A stretch of DNA of 64,000 bases from an uncultured Erysipelotrichaceae bacterium (GCA_900538465.1 UPXV01000002.1:42605-106604); one strand, 5' to 3'; numbered from the stretch's first letter, positions 28,057-37,452 are shown. Notes: a model not told the origin generated them from the letters alone. A program made the numbers and translations.

Positions 28057-28911
28057 TTATACTTTTTTCCACAATATATGAATAAGCAGCATTTCAATAA
28101 TCAACGTTACACTCATTCCTATAGTCACATCAGTTAAAAAATGTGCTCCCATAATCATTCTAGAAAAAGCTACAATAAGTGTAAAAATAATTCCAACGAA
28201 GAAAAGTATATTTTCTTTACCTTTTAATTTTTGACACACAAGCGGTAATATAACTAATAAAATAGCACAAGCAGCATTCCCTGTATGTCCAGATGGAAAT
28301 GATTTAAATTCTTCAGCGGCTACTCCTAATGCCATTAAATAATTTTTCATATCACTACCTATAATCCACCAAGGCTGAAATGAAGCAAATGGTTGTTCAA
28401 CAATCATTCTCATTCGTGGTCTTGACCATGGTATTTTAATGATATTAATGATAAGTAATTCTAAAAATGTTGTCCCTAGTAATAAAAGAATAATCTTTTT
28501 TAGCTCGTCTTTTGGAGTATCTTTTGATATTTTAAAAGAAACAATATCACCAACCATCACAATCACTATAGCAATCATAATACTCAATCCAATGGGCATA
28601 TGTGATATATAAAGCATTGGATCAAGACTTATCCCTGCAATTGCGAAAACATTTAATAAAATACCTAAAATAAAACATAACCCTTTGATAAATGATTGAC
28701 AACTTTGAGATACACGAATAAGTAAAGTTCCACCAATGCATATGCAAAGCATAGCTGGAAGTTGCCCATAACTTGCAAAGAAAATACCAAAGATACTGTT
28801 TGGATTATATAAAGTGCTAGATATTTGATAATCCAAAAATGAACCAATCAACATTAATATTGTAAGAAATATTCCAATGCTAAGACAATTTTTTTTATTA
28901 AATATTTTCAT
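28057..28911 (-). CDS. PAP2 family membrane phosphatase
   Basis: A 284-residue membrane protein with about six helices and the three PAP2 motifs: KIPWSRPR, FPSGHTGNA and SRMIMGAHFLTDV, which supply the lysine/arginine, histidine nucleophile and second histidine. Such enzymes remove phosphate from lipids such as phosphatidate or undecaprenyl diphosphate at the outer membrane face. The start overlaps the ROK kinase stop by 14 bases, so it is co-transcribed with that kinase and an upstream esterase. The lipid or other substrate is unknown. Confidence 0.88.
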   Translation of the reverse strand: MKIFNKKNCLSIGIFLTILMLIGSFLDYQISSTLYNPNSIFGIFFASYGQLPAMLCICIGGTLLIRVSQSCQSFIKGLCFILGILLNVFAIAGISLDPMLYISHMPIGLSIMIAIVIVMVGDIVSFKISKDTPKDELKKIILLLLGTTFLELLIINIIKIPWSRPRMRMIVEQPFASFQPWWIIGSDMKNYLMALGVAAEEFKSFPSGHTGNAACAILLVILPLVCQKLKGKENILFFVGIIFTLIVAFSRMIMGAHFLTDVTIGMSVTLIIEMLLIHILWKKV

Positions 28912-29809
28912 TCTTTACTCCTTGATACATTATTAAATAATTATATAAAGCTCCTATCAAATTAGAATCATTATAATAACAACAATTCTCTACCACTGCA
29001 TGGGGAATTTCAAAAGGAATATTTTGATAAATCACATCTAATTCTTCTTGGATTGTTTGAATTAAGATAGGTTGTTGACTAATTCCACCACCAATTAAAA
29101 TCTTTTGAGGATCAAGGATACATTGTAAATTATAAATACCAATCGCTAAATTTTTTGCTAAAGTTCTTAAAGCTGCACAAGCATCTTCATCCATGTCTTC
29201 AACCCATTCAAAAATACGTATACCATCAACTTGATCCATTTCCAATTGTTTACGTTTAGCAACATCCATAATCAAAGCTGTCGTACTTCCTTTCATTGCC
29301 CAAGCATGACTCATAAATGATGTCCCTTCGCCCTGGAAGACATAAGAAAATTCACCCGCAAATAAGTGTTGTCCTTTCCATAGTTTTCCATCTTTAATAA
29401 TACCACCACCTAGTCCACTACCAACAACAATCACAATCCCATCTTGGCAGTCTCTGAGATTACCTTTCCAAACTTCTGCTAAAGCGGCACTTTTTCCATC
29501 ATTTTCAATCGCAATAGGTAAATTTGTAAACATATGCATTTTTTCTACGATATTCACATTTTCATTATACATTAATCCCCCTGGAGCATAAATTTGTCCT
29601 TTTGAAGAATCAATTGTGCCTGGTAAACTCATTGCGATACCATCAATGTCTTTTTCATATTTTAGATAGATAGATTTTAAAATATCTAAGAAGTGCTCTA
29701 AACAATCATGGGGCGTTGTTTCTTTACCTTTTTCATAGATTTTTGCCTCATCGTCCATCAAAGCATATTTAATGGCACTTGCACCAATATCATAAACTAA
29801 TTTTTTCAT
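28898..29809 (-). CDS. ROK family sugar kinase
   Basis: A 303-residue ROK-family kinase. It begins with DIGASAIKYALMD (ATP phosphate site), has ENDGKSAALAE with the catalytic aspartate, VVGSGLGGGII, and ILIGGGIS near the end. The zinc-binding CxCGxxGCxE motif of glucokinase-type and repressor ROK proteins is absent: the region after GEFSYVF has no cysteines. This fits beta-glucoside- or glucose-like kinases of the zinc-less group, but the sugar is unknown. AGGAGAGG precedes the ATG. It is the middle gene of esterase-kinase-PAP2. Confidence 0.85.
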   Translation of the reverse strand: MKKLVYDIGASAIKYALMDDEAKIYEKGKETTPHDCLEHFLDILKSIYLKYEKDIDGIAMSLPGTIDSSKGQIYAPGGLMYNENVNIVEKMHMFTNLPIAIENDGKSAALAEVWKGNLRDCQDGIVIVVGSGLGGGIIKDGKLWKGQHLFAGEFSYVFQGEGTSFMSHAWAMKGSTTALIMDVAKRKQLEMDQVDGIRIFEWVEDMDEDACAALRTLAKNLAIGIYNLQCILDPQKILIGGGISQQPILIQTIQEELDVIYQNIPFEIPHAVVENCCYYNDSNLIGALYNYLIMYQGVKNENI

Positions 29810-29818
29810 ATTCCTCTC

Positions 29819-30934
29819 CTACTTACTATATTTCATAATAAATTGTCCCATCTCCATAGCACAATCTTCACTTTGTGGATACACTCCAATGTTATCACCA
29901 TAAGCATGTCCCATACCTTTATAAACAACTGTTGTTGTATCAACACCACATTCAACCAATTTTTTAGCATAGGCTAAACATTCAATATAAAGGAAATCAT
30001 GTTCTCCTACAGTCATAAATGTTGGAGGCATTCCTTGCATTTCCATCATATATGGCGTTAAATATGGATCCATAACATTTGTTGTTCCTAAAATATCACC
30101 TAACATACTGGTCATTCCATTATCGCCACCCATCATAGAAAGTGTCGTTTTAATAACCTTGGCATGTTTTGGATGAATATGATAACGTGAGATATCCCAA
30201 TGTGAATCAGCATTGTCAATTCCTGCCATATTCACAGTTGGATATAACAACAATTGTCCTTTGATCATATGTGTCTTTGCTTCTAAATCTTTCGTCGTAC
30301 AATATTGTGCTAAGTTTCCTCCAGCACTATCACCTGCGACAAAGATATTATGTTTGTCCCCACTATAGTCTTGAATATGCTTATAAACCCATTTCAATCC
30401 TTCAAAACAATCAAGATGTCCCTTAGGATATGGATTTTCTGGAGCCAATCTATAATCTATTGAGACTGCCACAATATTAAATCTTTCAACAATCATTTTC
30501 ACCAATTGATCAACAACACCCATATGTCCTGCAAAAAATCCTCCACCATGGATATAATATAAAACTGGTAAACTCTCTTTTCTTTCAATTGGTAAATAGA
30601 TTTGGATAGGTAAATCATTATCATCAGGTCCTTTGATTGTTTGTTTGAAAACATCAATTTGGCTAGAAGCAATATCAACACTCTTAATACCATTAAACAT
30701 TCCTCTTAATCTTTCAATAGATTTGGGTGAAGCATCTATTTTCATAAGACTCTTAGGCATAAAACGCATCATTGTTGCTATTTTCTTATTATCATGATAA
30801 AGACGTGGATCCATCATCCCATCTTCATCACAATCAGGAATAGGTTTGATCAAAACATCGATACCATTAATTTTTTCTACATATTGTTTTTCTTTAATTC
30901 TTTTTATTAATTCATCATCATATTTTTTATTCAT
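29819..30934 (-). CDS. HSL-type alpha/beta hydrolase (esterase/lipase)
   Basis: A 371-residue esterase of the hormone-sensitive lipase group. The oxyanion motif HGGGFF, the serine in GDSAGGN, the acid in GEHDFLYIE and the histidine in GMGHAYG form a complete catalytic set. An N-terminal extension of about 100 residues acts as the cap. AGGAGG precedes the ATG. It starts an operon with a ROK kinase and a PAP2 phosphatase. Upstream there is a TATAAT box and a 24-base palindrome at 31000-31023. It likely cleaves short acyl esters, perhaps on sugars, given the kinase partner (inference). Confidence 0.88.
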   Translation of the reverse strand: MNKKYDDELIKRIKEKQYVEKINGIDVLIKPIPDCDEDGMMDPRLYHDNKKIATMMRFMPKSLMKIDASPKSIERLRGMFNGIKSVDIASSQIDVFKQTIKGPDDNDLPIQIYLPIERKESLPVLYYIHGGGFFAGHMGVVDQLVKMIVERFNIVAVSIDYRLAPENPYPKGHLDCFEGLKWVYKHIQDYSGDKHNIFVAGDSAGGNLAQYCTTKDLEAKTHMIKGQLLLYPTVNMAGIDNADSHWDISRYHIHPKHAKVIKTTLSMMGGDNGMTSMLGDILGTTNVMDPYLTPYMMEMQGMPPTFMTVGEHDFLYIECLAYAKKLVECGVDTTTVVYKGMGHAYGDNIGVYPQSEDCAMEMGQFIMKYSK

Positions 30935-31404
30935 AAGTTTTTCCTCCTATATCCATTATACAAAAAAGTGTTTCCATAAAGTTGTATTTGATTGATAAAA
31001 AAATGTCAATTTCTTGACATTTTCCATAAAAAGAACATAATGCAACGCTATCCTCATCATTATTTTTTACTCTTTCATCGTATAAGCTTTAAGTAAAAAC
31101 ATTGCCTATGAAGTCTTTGACACTAAAGCATAAATACCTGAAATATTCTGCTTTGTGCTTTTTAATCAAATAATAAATTTTGAATTATGATTTACAGTTA
31201 AAGTTACCTTTTCGTTATTTTTTGTAGTTTATATATTTTAAAATATTCACAAACAAGAATGGGAATGAAAAATATAGTATAACAACCAAATTATTTTTGT
31301 TTAGGTCATTTTCATAATCCATTGAAGACATAACCATATTTGTAATTATAATAACTTTTTTTCTTTTCACTAATCTCGTTATCTTTGACACACTATGCCC
31401 TTCC
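30935..31404. other. intergenic region upstream of the esterase operon
   Basis: 470 bases without a gene. It contains TATAAT about 20 bases before the esterase ribosome binding site and the palindrome at 31000-31023. From 31050 to 31400 I see nothing beyond AT-rich sequence leading into the AbiE genes. Confidence 0.5.
31000..31023. promoter_or_regulatory. 24-base palindrome upstream of esterase operon
   Basis: AAAATGTCAA, loop TTTC, TTGACATTTT, perfect 10-bp arms. It lies about 45 bases upstream of the esterase -10 box. It could bind an activator; the U-run is not convincing for a terminator. Confidence 0.5.
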
Positions 31405-32301
31405 TTACTTCCATATATTTTTAGAAGCCAACCATTTTTCAGTACAGTTATGATTGCTTACTGCTGCTGTAAACGGTTTTGCAAGAAATGCATTTATTGT
31501 TTTAAGTACTATAACGAAATCGTTGATTTTAATATCAATTTTATGGGTAAAGGCTTCCCATTTTTTTTGCATGACAGGATCATCTGCAAAACTTATAATC
31601 ATCTCAAAGTGTTCAATCGTAAACGTGTGTCCACGGTTTTCAAAAGTCTTTTTAAGTGCTTCACTTAAGACATTGCCATCAAAATCAAACTTATTGGCGA
31701 GATAATAAATGTCATAATAATCTTTCATTCGGCTTGAAAATTCCATTAAACTGAGAATTGCATCGAGTTTCTCGGCAATCGTTGTTTCAAGAGAGTATGT
31801 ATTGACTATCGGTGCAGTGAAATCGTCAAGCTGTGTTGGTATTTTTCGTTTTTGCTGTTTTGGCACAATAACATCACCGACACCAAAATCAATGCTAAAG
31901 GGCGTTTTGGTATTTTTAATATATGCTGTAAGTGAAACGCTGATACCAGCATACTTCTTTTGAATAGAAATCGGTGTAATGTCTTTGATTTCAAATTTTA
32001 TAAAATCATTTTCACTTGGAACGGCAATAATTTCTTCCAACACGCTTTTTAACTGTTCGGGTGTATTAGGAACTTTTCTGAGAAGAAAATCCACATCAAC
32101 TGTTACTCGACTATCAAAATCAGTAACTGAATAAATAAACAGTCCACCTTTTAATACAAGATTTTCTGCATATATTGATTTTTCTAAGCGGCGCAAGAAC
32201 TCTTCTTGGCAGAAAAGTTGTAAACAAAGTTGATAGCTTCTGCCACTTTCTTTAGCCTTATTCTTAAGTCTTGCGAGTACTGATGCTGCTATATCAGCCA
32301 T
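31405..32301 (-). CDS. abiEii: AbiEii/AbiGii nucleotidyltransferase toxin
   Basis: A 298-residue protein with the AbiEii pattern: LVLKGGLFIY, then RVTVDVDFLL carrying the paired aspartates of the nucleotidyltransferase fold, and TIAEKLDAILSL with the catalytic lysine helix. This family acts as the toxin of type IV toxin-antitoxin systems and in abortive phage infection by modifying a nucleotide or tRNA target. Its start overlaps the antitoxin stop by eight bases. Codon and base choice are richer in G and C than in neighbours, suggesting recent transfer. Confidence 0.88.
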   Translation of the reverse strand: MADIAASVLARLKNKAKESGRSYQLCLQLFCQEEFLRRLEKSIYAENLVLKGGLFIYSVTDFDSRVTVDVDFLLRKVPNTPEQLKSVLEEIIAVPSENDFIKFEIKDITPISIQKKYAGISVSLTAYIKNTKTPFSIDFGVGDVIVPKQQKRKIPTQLDDFTAPIVNTYSLETTIAEKLDAILSLMEFSSRMKDYYDIYYLANKFDFDGNVLSEALKKTFENRGHTFTIEHFEMIISFADDPVMQKKWEAFTHKIDIKINDFVIVLKTINAFLAKPFTAAVSNHNCTEKWLASKNIWK

Positions 32302-32899
32302 TGAGAAGCACCTCCATTATATTCATCAATTTTGTGTAAACATGCATTTCCTTTGCGTATTTTGAAAGATTACTTAAATTCTTCTTATCATCTGCGACAT
32401 AGGCTTTAAGAGCCTTATTAAACAGCTCATTATCGAGCTTTGTACGATATTTGAAACAGTCGCAGATTGTGCGTTCACGATCATAAACAGTAAGTTTTAC
32501 CCCATTAAAATCACTTTGTGTTTTTCCAATTTCAAATTGAGAATTTTGAATGTAATATATTTTCATAGGCAAAGTATCAAATTTCAGCCTTGTTCTTGAA
32601 AATGTTCTTGGAACAGCAATAGACCATTGTCTTGGTGCAAAATCACTGTATCCATAATAAAAAAGTGCAGACTCACCGCAAACAATACCTTCAGGAAGAA
32701 GCGATGCAAGTATTTGTTCCTCTTTTATGTCTTTGTTTTTGGCAAGTTGATAATATCCGTGTCGTATACGTTCGATATATCCGTCATTGCACAAATTGGC
32801 AACATCAAAATTTGAAAGCCCAGCAGAAACAAATTCAGAGGTTTTAGCAATACCGCCTGCATGAGTTATTATCTTTTCAACAATTTTCTTTTTATCCAT
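32294..32899 (-). CDS. abiEi: AbiEi-family antitoxin / transcriptional regulator
   Basis: A 201-residue protein. The ATG at 32899 (MDKKKIVEKI) fits the usual family N-terminus; an upstream in-frame ATG at 32932 has no better binding site. The winged-helix part (about 1-60) has GGIAKTSEFVSAGLSNFDV and GYIERIRHGYY. The rest follows the AbiEi pattern, with ESALFYYGYSDFAP and DRERTICDCF. AbiEi represses its own promoter and neutralises AbiEii. The gene lies just upstream of, and overlaps, the toxin, as in known abiE pairs. Confidence 0.85.
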   Translation of the reverse strand: MDKKKIVEKIITHAGGIAKTSEFVSAGLSNFDVANLCNDGYIERIRHGYYQLAKNKDIKEEQILASLLPEGIVCGESALFYYGYSDFAPRQWSIAVPRTFSRTRLKFDTLPMKIYYIQNSQFEIGKTQSDFNGVKLTVYDRERTICDCFKYRTKLDNELFNKALKAYVADDKKNLSNLSKYAKEMHVYTKLMNIMEVLLNG

Positions 32900-32932
32900 T
32901 TTTACACCAACTTTCAAATCACAATTATTCAT

Positions 32933-33649
32933 AACTGTGTTCTAAAAATATTTTAACAAAAAGAGGAGTAAATATCAACAATCAATCATCAGTTAAAATA
33001 TAATCCCATTGCATCCTCATATAAACTTATCTGCTAAAATAAGATATAAATTATCTGCATGATTAGCAAATATCTTATTTTTATCTTTATTCTTGAATTT
33101 TTCATTAACATGATGAAAAATTATGTTCCCTATTAACGAAATATCTAATCCATATTTATCATTGTTAAAATTGATGGATTGCTACCCAATTTTCCCAAAG
33201 AATGAATTTCAATTCATAAATAGATATGATTTTATCCATTCTTATATTGTTAACATAAAAAGACTTATTAAAATACCAATTTGTTCCTGTATAAGTGTTT
33301 TTGTGGCATACTATTATCACTGCTTAAAGATGAGATAGTGATTTTAGGCATAGTCGATTCTCATTTTGATAAATGAAAAGAGGACAAAACGAAAAACACA
33401 ATCACTCATGTCTATTCATTTCATCCTCGAAAACTTCCGCATCACTATAATACCATAAATAGAATCTATATTCAATGCTTTAAGCAAATATTTATCAAAA
33501 TAAAATAAATTGTTGAATTTCGTATCTCTTATGAAATCATGTTTGTATATAGTCCGATTACCATATAAACATTGACGCTTACAAATGCCTGATAACTTAT
33601 AGAAAGCTTTCCATAATATTTGACTTTCTATAATATAAATAAAAACCAT
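32933..33649. other. gap beside AbiE with no supported gene
   Basis: About 717 bases. Two short open frames (33123-33338 plus strand, 33416-33649 minus strand) have no ribosome binding sites and no family pattern that I recognise. The region may be a scar from AbiE transfer. The first 60 bases contain the abiE promoter region. Confidence 0.45.
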
Positions 33650-34492
33650 CTATAGATTTTTTCTATATTGTAAAGGTGTTTGATGATATGTTTCACTAAA
33701 TAATTTAATTAACGATTTCACATTAGAAAAGCCATGAATTCTAGCAATATCTTGAATTGTCATATCACTATGAATAATATCCTCATACGCCTTATACAAG
33801 CGATAATGAGCTAAATAATCTCTAAATGTTTGACCCACATAATAATGAAACTGTCGAGAGAAATGTTCTTTGCTTATATAGAAACAATCAGCCATATCAT
33901 CGAGAGTTAAAGGTTCTTGATAATGATCATGAAGATAAGTTAATATGGCTTTAATTTGATCTTGGTTCTTATTTGATTTTCTTTTTGTCTCTTGTTTATT
34001 GACTTTGTATTCTCTTAAAAGCAAAGCAAATATTTCAAATAAACAGGCATTGATATCTAAATAAGTATATTGGTCTTGATGTAAGTATAAGTCTTCTAAA
34101 CGACGATATAATGCTTTTAAATCATCATGATTCTTTTTTAATGATAAATCAAAATAAACATTATCAATATCAGGATAATATGTTTTCATAAAGTCATAAG
34201 AGATCAACACAATCAAACAATGAGGATTGCCCCTTATATGACGAGCACGTAAGGAATGAACAATACCACTATTGATACAAGTGAAGTCATTATCAATGAT
34301 ATATTCTTGACTTTCTATTTGCAAAACAACTTCCACATTTTCTAACAAACAGATTTCTAAACTGCGATGCCAATGAGTTGGAATAAAAACATCATGGGGA
34401 AAATATTTTTGTATTCCTTCTTCATCAAGTATAGCAATCATAACGGGAATTTTCTTTTCTAATGTCACTTGTTCATGGTAATATGTGTCCAT
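33650..34492 (-). CDS. AraC family regulator
   Basis: A 280-residue regulator. GGGAG eight bases upstream selects the ATG at 34492 over a GTG at 34501. The N-terminal cupin has FIPTHWHRSLEICLL and FTCINSGIVHSLRAR. The C-terminal double HTH (about 180-278) has LTLDDMADCFYISKEHFSRQF and IQDIARIHGFSNVKSLIKLF. It follows the cation/proton antiporter by 16 bases and is likely the third gene of a TetR-antiporter-AraC operon, giving that unit two different regulators. Confidence 0.88.
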   Translation of the reverse strand: MDTYYHEQVTLEKKIPVMIAILDEEGIQKYFPHDVFIPTHWHRSLEICLLENVEVVLQIESQEYIIDNDFTCINSGIVHSLRARHIRGNPHCLIVLISYDFMKTYYPDIDNVYFDLSLKKNHDDLKALYRRLEDLYLHQDQYTYLDINACLFEIFALLLREYKVNKQETKRKSNKNQDQIKAILTYLHDHYQEPLTLDDMADCFYISKEHFSRQFHYYVGQTFRDYLAHYRLYKAYEDIIHSDMTIQDIARIHGFSNVKSLIKLFSETYHQTPLQYRKNL

Positions 34493-34508
34493 TTCTTTCA
34501 CTCCCTAT

Positions 34509-35747
34509 CTATGATTGAATTTCTTTAACTTCTTCTAACTTTGGCATTTCTCCAGCCCACTCAAATCCTTTTTTAGCAATGACCACAGCAATCAATTCAT
34601 TAATAACAGCTGCAGCTGCAATTGTTCCTTGGATAATTTGAGCACATTCTGGTGCAGGTCCTGATAAAGTAGACACTGCAATTCCAGTAAAGACTAATGA
34701 AACACCAGAGTGAGGTAATAATGTCAACCCTAAATATTTTTTAACCGTTTCTGGACAATGAGTGATTGACGCACCAAAATAGGCTCCAAAATATTTTCCT
34801 AATGCTCTAGCAATAATATAAATGGCTGTAAATAATCCGGCGCCAAAAATCAAATGATAATCGAGTGGTGCTCCTAAATTTAAAATGACAACGACCATAG
34901 AAAAACTCAAGATAGGATTAAATCGTGTCATGAGATCATACTGATATTCAGTTGATATAATATTTGAAAAAGTAGCTGAAAAAGCCATTCCAATTAACAT
35001 AAAGTTTAAAAGTGGACTTGGTAGCACATGATAATTGACAACCATTCCAATTAATGATGAAAGCACAATGGATACCAATAATACAAGAAATCTTTGATTT
35101 GGTGTCTTGGCTTTATTCATCACCCATCCACAAGGAACTCCTATTACTACACCAATCACTAAAGGCAATAAAACAACCAAGAAACTCATATAAATAGGCA
35201 TATCTTGTGAAGAAACATGACCACTGACAATTGCCATTGTTGTAAAGAAAACAATAACACCAACCATATCATCTAAAGCAGCCATCGGAATCAATGTTTT
35301 GGTGACCGGACCGTCTGTCTTAAATTCTCTCACAATTGATAAAGCCGGTGCAGGAGCCGTTGCAAGAGCAATTCCACCAAACAAGAAAGCCAAATAAAGA
35401 GGAATATCCATAAAATAGAAAGTCACTACAAAGACAAGAGAAACAAATGCAAAAGTTCCTAATGATTGAGTAAGTGTTGTTACCATAATTTGTTTCCCAG
35501 CACTCTTAATCTTTTTCCATACCAATTCAGTCCCAATCATCAACCCCACTGCACATTCTAAAACATGCCCAATTCTTTCATAAACAACTGAATTTAATAA
35601 AGATTGATTGACCAATCCCAAAGCATGAGGGCCTAAGATCATTCCAGCTAATAGCCATCCTAAAATAGCTGGTAATTTTAATTTTGAAACCAATTTTCCT
35701 AAACCAATTGCCAATCCAAAAGCAATTAAAAATCTTATTATTAACAT
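34509..35747 (-). CDS. CPA2-type cation/proton antiporter
   Basis: A 412-residue membrane protein with about 12 helices. AAAGGAAG before the ATG at 35747 selects the start. The N-terminal LAIGLGKLVSKLKLPAILG and LLAGMILGPHALG and the central ALDDMVGVIVFFT (with the paired ion-binding aspartates) are typical of the Kef/NhaA-like CPA2 family. It lacks a C-terminal RCK (TrkA-N) domain, so it is an antiporter rather than a gated Kef system. It starts one base after the TetR stop. It probably exchanges Na+ or K+ for H+. Confidence 0.85.
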   Translation of the reverse strand: MLIIRFLIAFGLAIGLGKLVSKLKLPAILGWLLAGMILGPHALGLVNQSLLNSVVYERIGHVLECAVGLMIGTELVWKKIKSAGKQIMVTTLTQSLGTFAFVSLVFVVTFYFMDIPLYLAFLFGGIALATAPAPALSIVREFKTDGPVTKTLIPMAALDDMVGVIVFFTTMAIVSGHVSSQDMPIYMSFLVVLLPLVIGVVIGVPCGWVMNKAKTPNQRFLVLLVSIVLSSLIGMVVNYHVLPSPLLNFMLIGMAFSATFSNIISTEYQYDLMTRFNPILSFSMVVVILNLGAPLDYHLIFGAGLFTAIYIIARALGKYFGAYFGASITHCPETVKKYLGLTLLPHSGVSLVFTGIAVSTLSGPAPECAQIIQGTIAAAAVINELIAVVIAKKGFEWAGEMPKLEEVKEIQS

Positions 35748-35748
35748 T

Positions 35749-36354
35749 TTATTCTTCCTTTCTTGCAATACCATAAAGCATCATATCAAACCATCTTAAT
35801 AATAATTCTTCGTGTTGATGAATAATTTCATCGAACCCTATTCCCTCTTCAATCTTTTGACGAAAATAATCATTAAAAGAATTTTGCATAATATTATAAT
35901 ATTCTAATGCCGTTTGATAGGTGATATTTTCTCTTAACGAAACTTGATTCAAGACATTTTTAAAAACTTCAATATTCAATTGATTGAAATCCATTTTTAT
36001 GGCTGAAACTTCTTTTTGTAAATGTTGTGGTGTTCTTAAAATTGTATTGAAAAAAATTCCTCTCAAATGCGGATATTCTTTAAAAAATTGTATTCTATAA
36101 TGCATATATGTTTGCATATCATAATCATTTCTTTTTTTATAATGCTCCATTATCTTATCAAAACAAATTTGTACACATTCTAAATATAAATCATCTTTAT
36201 CTTTAAAATAATGATAAATGATTCCTTTAGAAATATTTCCATTTTGACAAATATGATTTAATGAGGCCTTTTCATAACTCTTTTCATTAAATTCTTGCAA
36301 AGCACTTTCAATAATTTTCAAGCGCATCTGTTTTGCCATATCTTCTTTTTTCAT
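35749..36354 (-). CDS. TetR family regulator of the antiporter operon
   Basis: A 201-residue regulator starting at the ATG 36354 with AAAGGTG upstream; a longer frame overlaps the promoter and is rejected. The HTH is SLNHICQNGNISKGIIYHYFK. The C-terminal domain is helical. A perfect TetR-like operator TTGACC-N4-GGTCAA (36371-36386) sits between the -10 box and the start codon, so autoregulation is likely. It lies directly upstream of the antiporter and AraC genes. Confidence 0.88.
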   Translation of the reverse strand: MKKEDMAKQMRLKIIESALQEFNEKSYEKASLNHICQNGNISKGIIYHYFKDKDDLYLECVQICFDKIMEHYKKRNDYDMQTYMHYRIQFFKEYPHLRGIFFNTILRTPQHLQKEVSAIKMDFNQLNIEVFKNVLNQVSLRENITYQTALEYYNIMQNSFNDYFRQKIEEGIGFDEIIHQHEELLLRWFDMMLYGIARKEE

Positions 36355-36370
36355 TTTCTCACACCTTTCA

Positions 36371-36397
36371 TTGACCACTCGGTCAACAAATATTATA
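36371..36397 (-). promoter_or_regulatory. -10 box and TetR operator
   Basis: TATAAT on the minus strand at 36392-36397 is followed directly by TTGACCGAGTGGTCAA (36371-36386), a perfect inverted repeat of TTGACC. A repressor there would block transcription start. The promoter lies at the 3' end of the GGDEF gene. Confidence 0.75.
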
Positions 36398-37378
36398 TCA
36401 CAAAACAAAAAAAGAAAAAGATATATTTTCCAATATCTTTTCATTCATTGATTTCTTTATATAAAAACAATACCCTTGCTTTGTATGTTTTGCATGATAT
36501 AATGCTTGATCTGCATGGTTTATAAGTTCTTCAAGCGTTGTTCCATCTTGAGGATATAAAGCTATTCCTATACTACTATGACACAAAAGATTATCTTTTT
36601 GACATGTTATTAAGTTTTGAATTTGATGAATAAAATATTCATTATTCGTCATATTTTGAACAAAACCAATAAATTCATCTCCACCGAATCTTCCTATAAT
36701 ATTATTTTGCTGAAAAGTGATTTTTAATTTTTGTGATAATTGAAGAATGATTTGATCACCATTCAAATGACCATAAGTGTCATTGATTTTTTTAAAATCA
36801 TCTATATCTAATAAGAAGAAAGCATGATGTTGGTTTGGGTATTCTTTGAAAGTCTTAAAAATAGAATCCATAATTGTTTGTTTATTGAATAACCCGGTAA
36901 AACCATCATACATAACTGCTGATTGTAAAGCCAGGTTTCTTCTTTTTAATTGATCAATATCAGTAATGACACCTATCATTTTTGTAGGAATACCTTGATT
37001 TATAATAGGTGTAACATCTATTTTACACCATTTGAATTCTGACTGACCTGCTTTCATTCTTGCTTCATAAGAAGTCTTTTTACCTTGATAAATAGATTGA
37101 AAAGCTAAATCTATAATCTCATAATCATCTGGATGACAAAAATAAAGTGATACAGCTTCTTGATATTCTTGAGGAGTCAATTGACTATAGGGTTGTACAT
37201 CATTTAAGATCATTTCTTCTGATACGCCAAAAATATCTTCTGAATTTTCAAAAGACGTATACAATTGGTGAACAATATCAACTTCAAAAACACAGATATG
37301 TGCTGTTTTTAAAGCAATATCAAGACGCATCTTATAATCTTCTAATTGAATCTCATAATCATTGTTATCTATTTTCAT
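36398..37378 (-). CDS. PAS-GGDEF diguanylate cyclase
   Basis: A 326-residue protein. An N-terminal PAS-type sensor (about 15-140) is followed by a GGDEF domain (about 155-310) with LLDIDDFKKINDTYGHLNGD, the active site FGGDEFIGF, and SIGIALYPQDG. This makes cyclic di-GMP from two GTP. No membrane helix is seen, so it senses something in the cytoplasm. It ends within the promoter of the TetR gene. A cyclic-di-GMP degrading HD-GYP protein is at 54540-55751. Confidence 0.88.
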   Translation of the reverse strand: MKIDNNDYEIQLEDYKMRLDIALKTAHICVFEVDIVHQLYTSFENSEDIFGVSEEMILNDVQPYSQLTPQEYQEAVSLYFCHPDDYEIIDLAFQSIYQGKKTSYEARMKAGQSEFKWCKIDVTPIINQGIPTKMIGVITDIDQLKRRNLALQSAVMYDGFTGLFNKQTIMDSIFKTFKEYPNQHHAFFLLDIDDFKKINDTYGHLNGDQIILQLSQKLKITFQQNNIIGRFGGDEFIGFVQNMTNNEYFIHQIQNLITCQKDNLLCHSSIGIALYPQDGTTLEELINHADQALYHAKHTKQGYCFYIKKSMNEKILENISFSFFVL

Positions 37379-37452
37379 ATTATCAGATATCCCTTCTTTA
37401 TTTCATTATAAAACTTCAAAGAAACACTTGCAATCAAATGAAATTGATTCAA

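Noticed and set aside
33123..33338. 71-codon open frame on the plus strand
   Set aside because: No ribosome binding site and no recognisable family pattern in AT-rich DNA.
33416..33649. 77-codon open frame on the minus strand starting right after the AraC stop
   Set aside because: No ribosome binding site and no family pattern; possibly a fragment but not supported.
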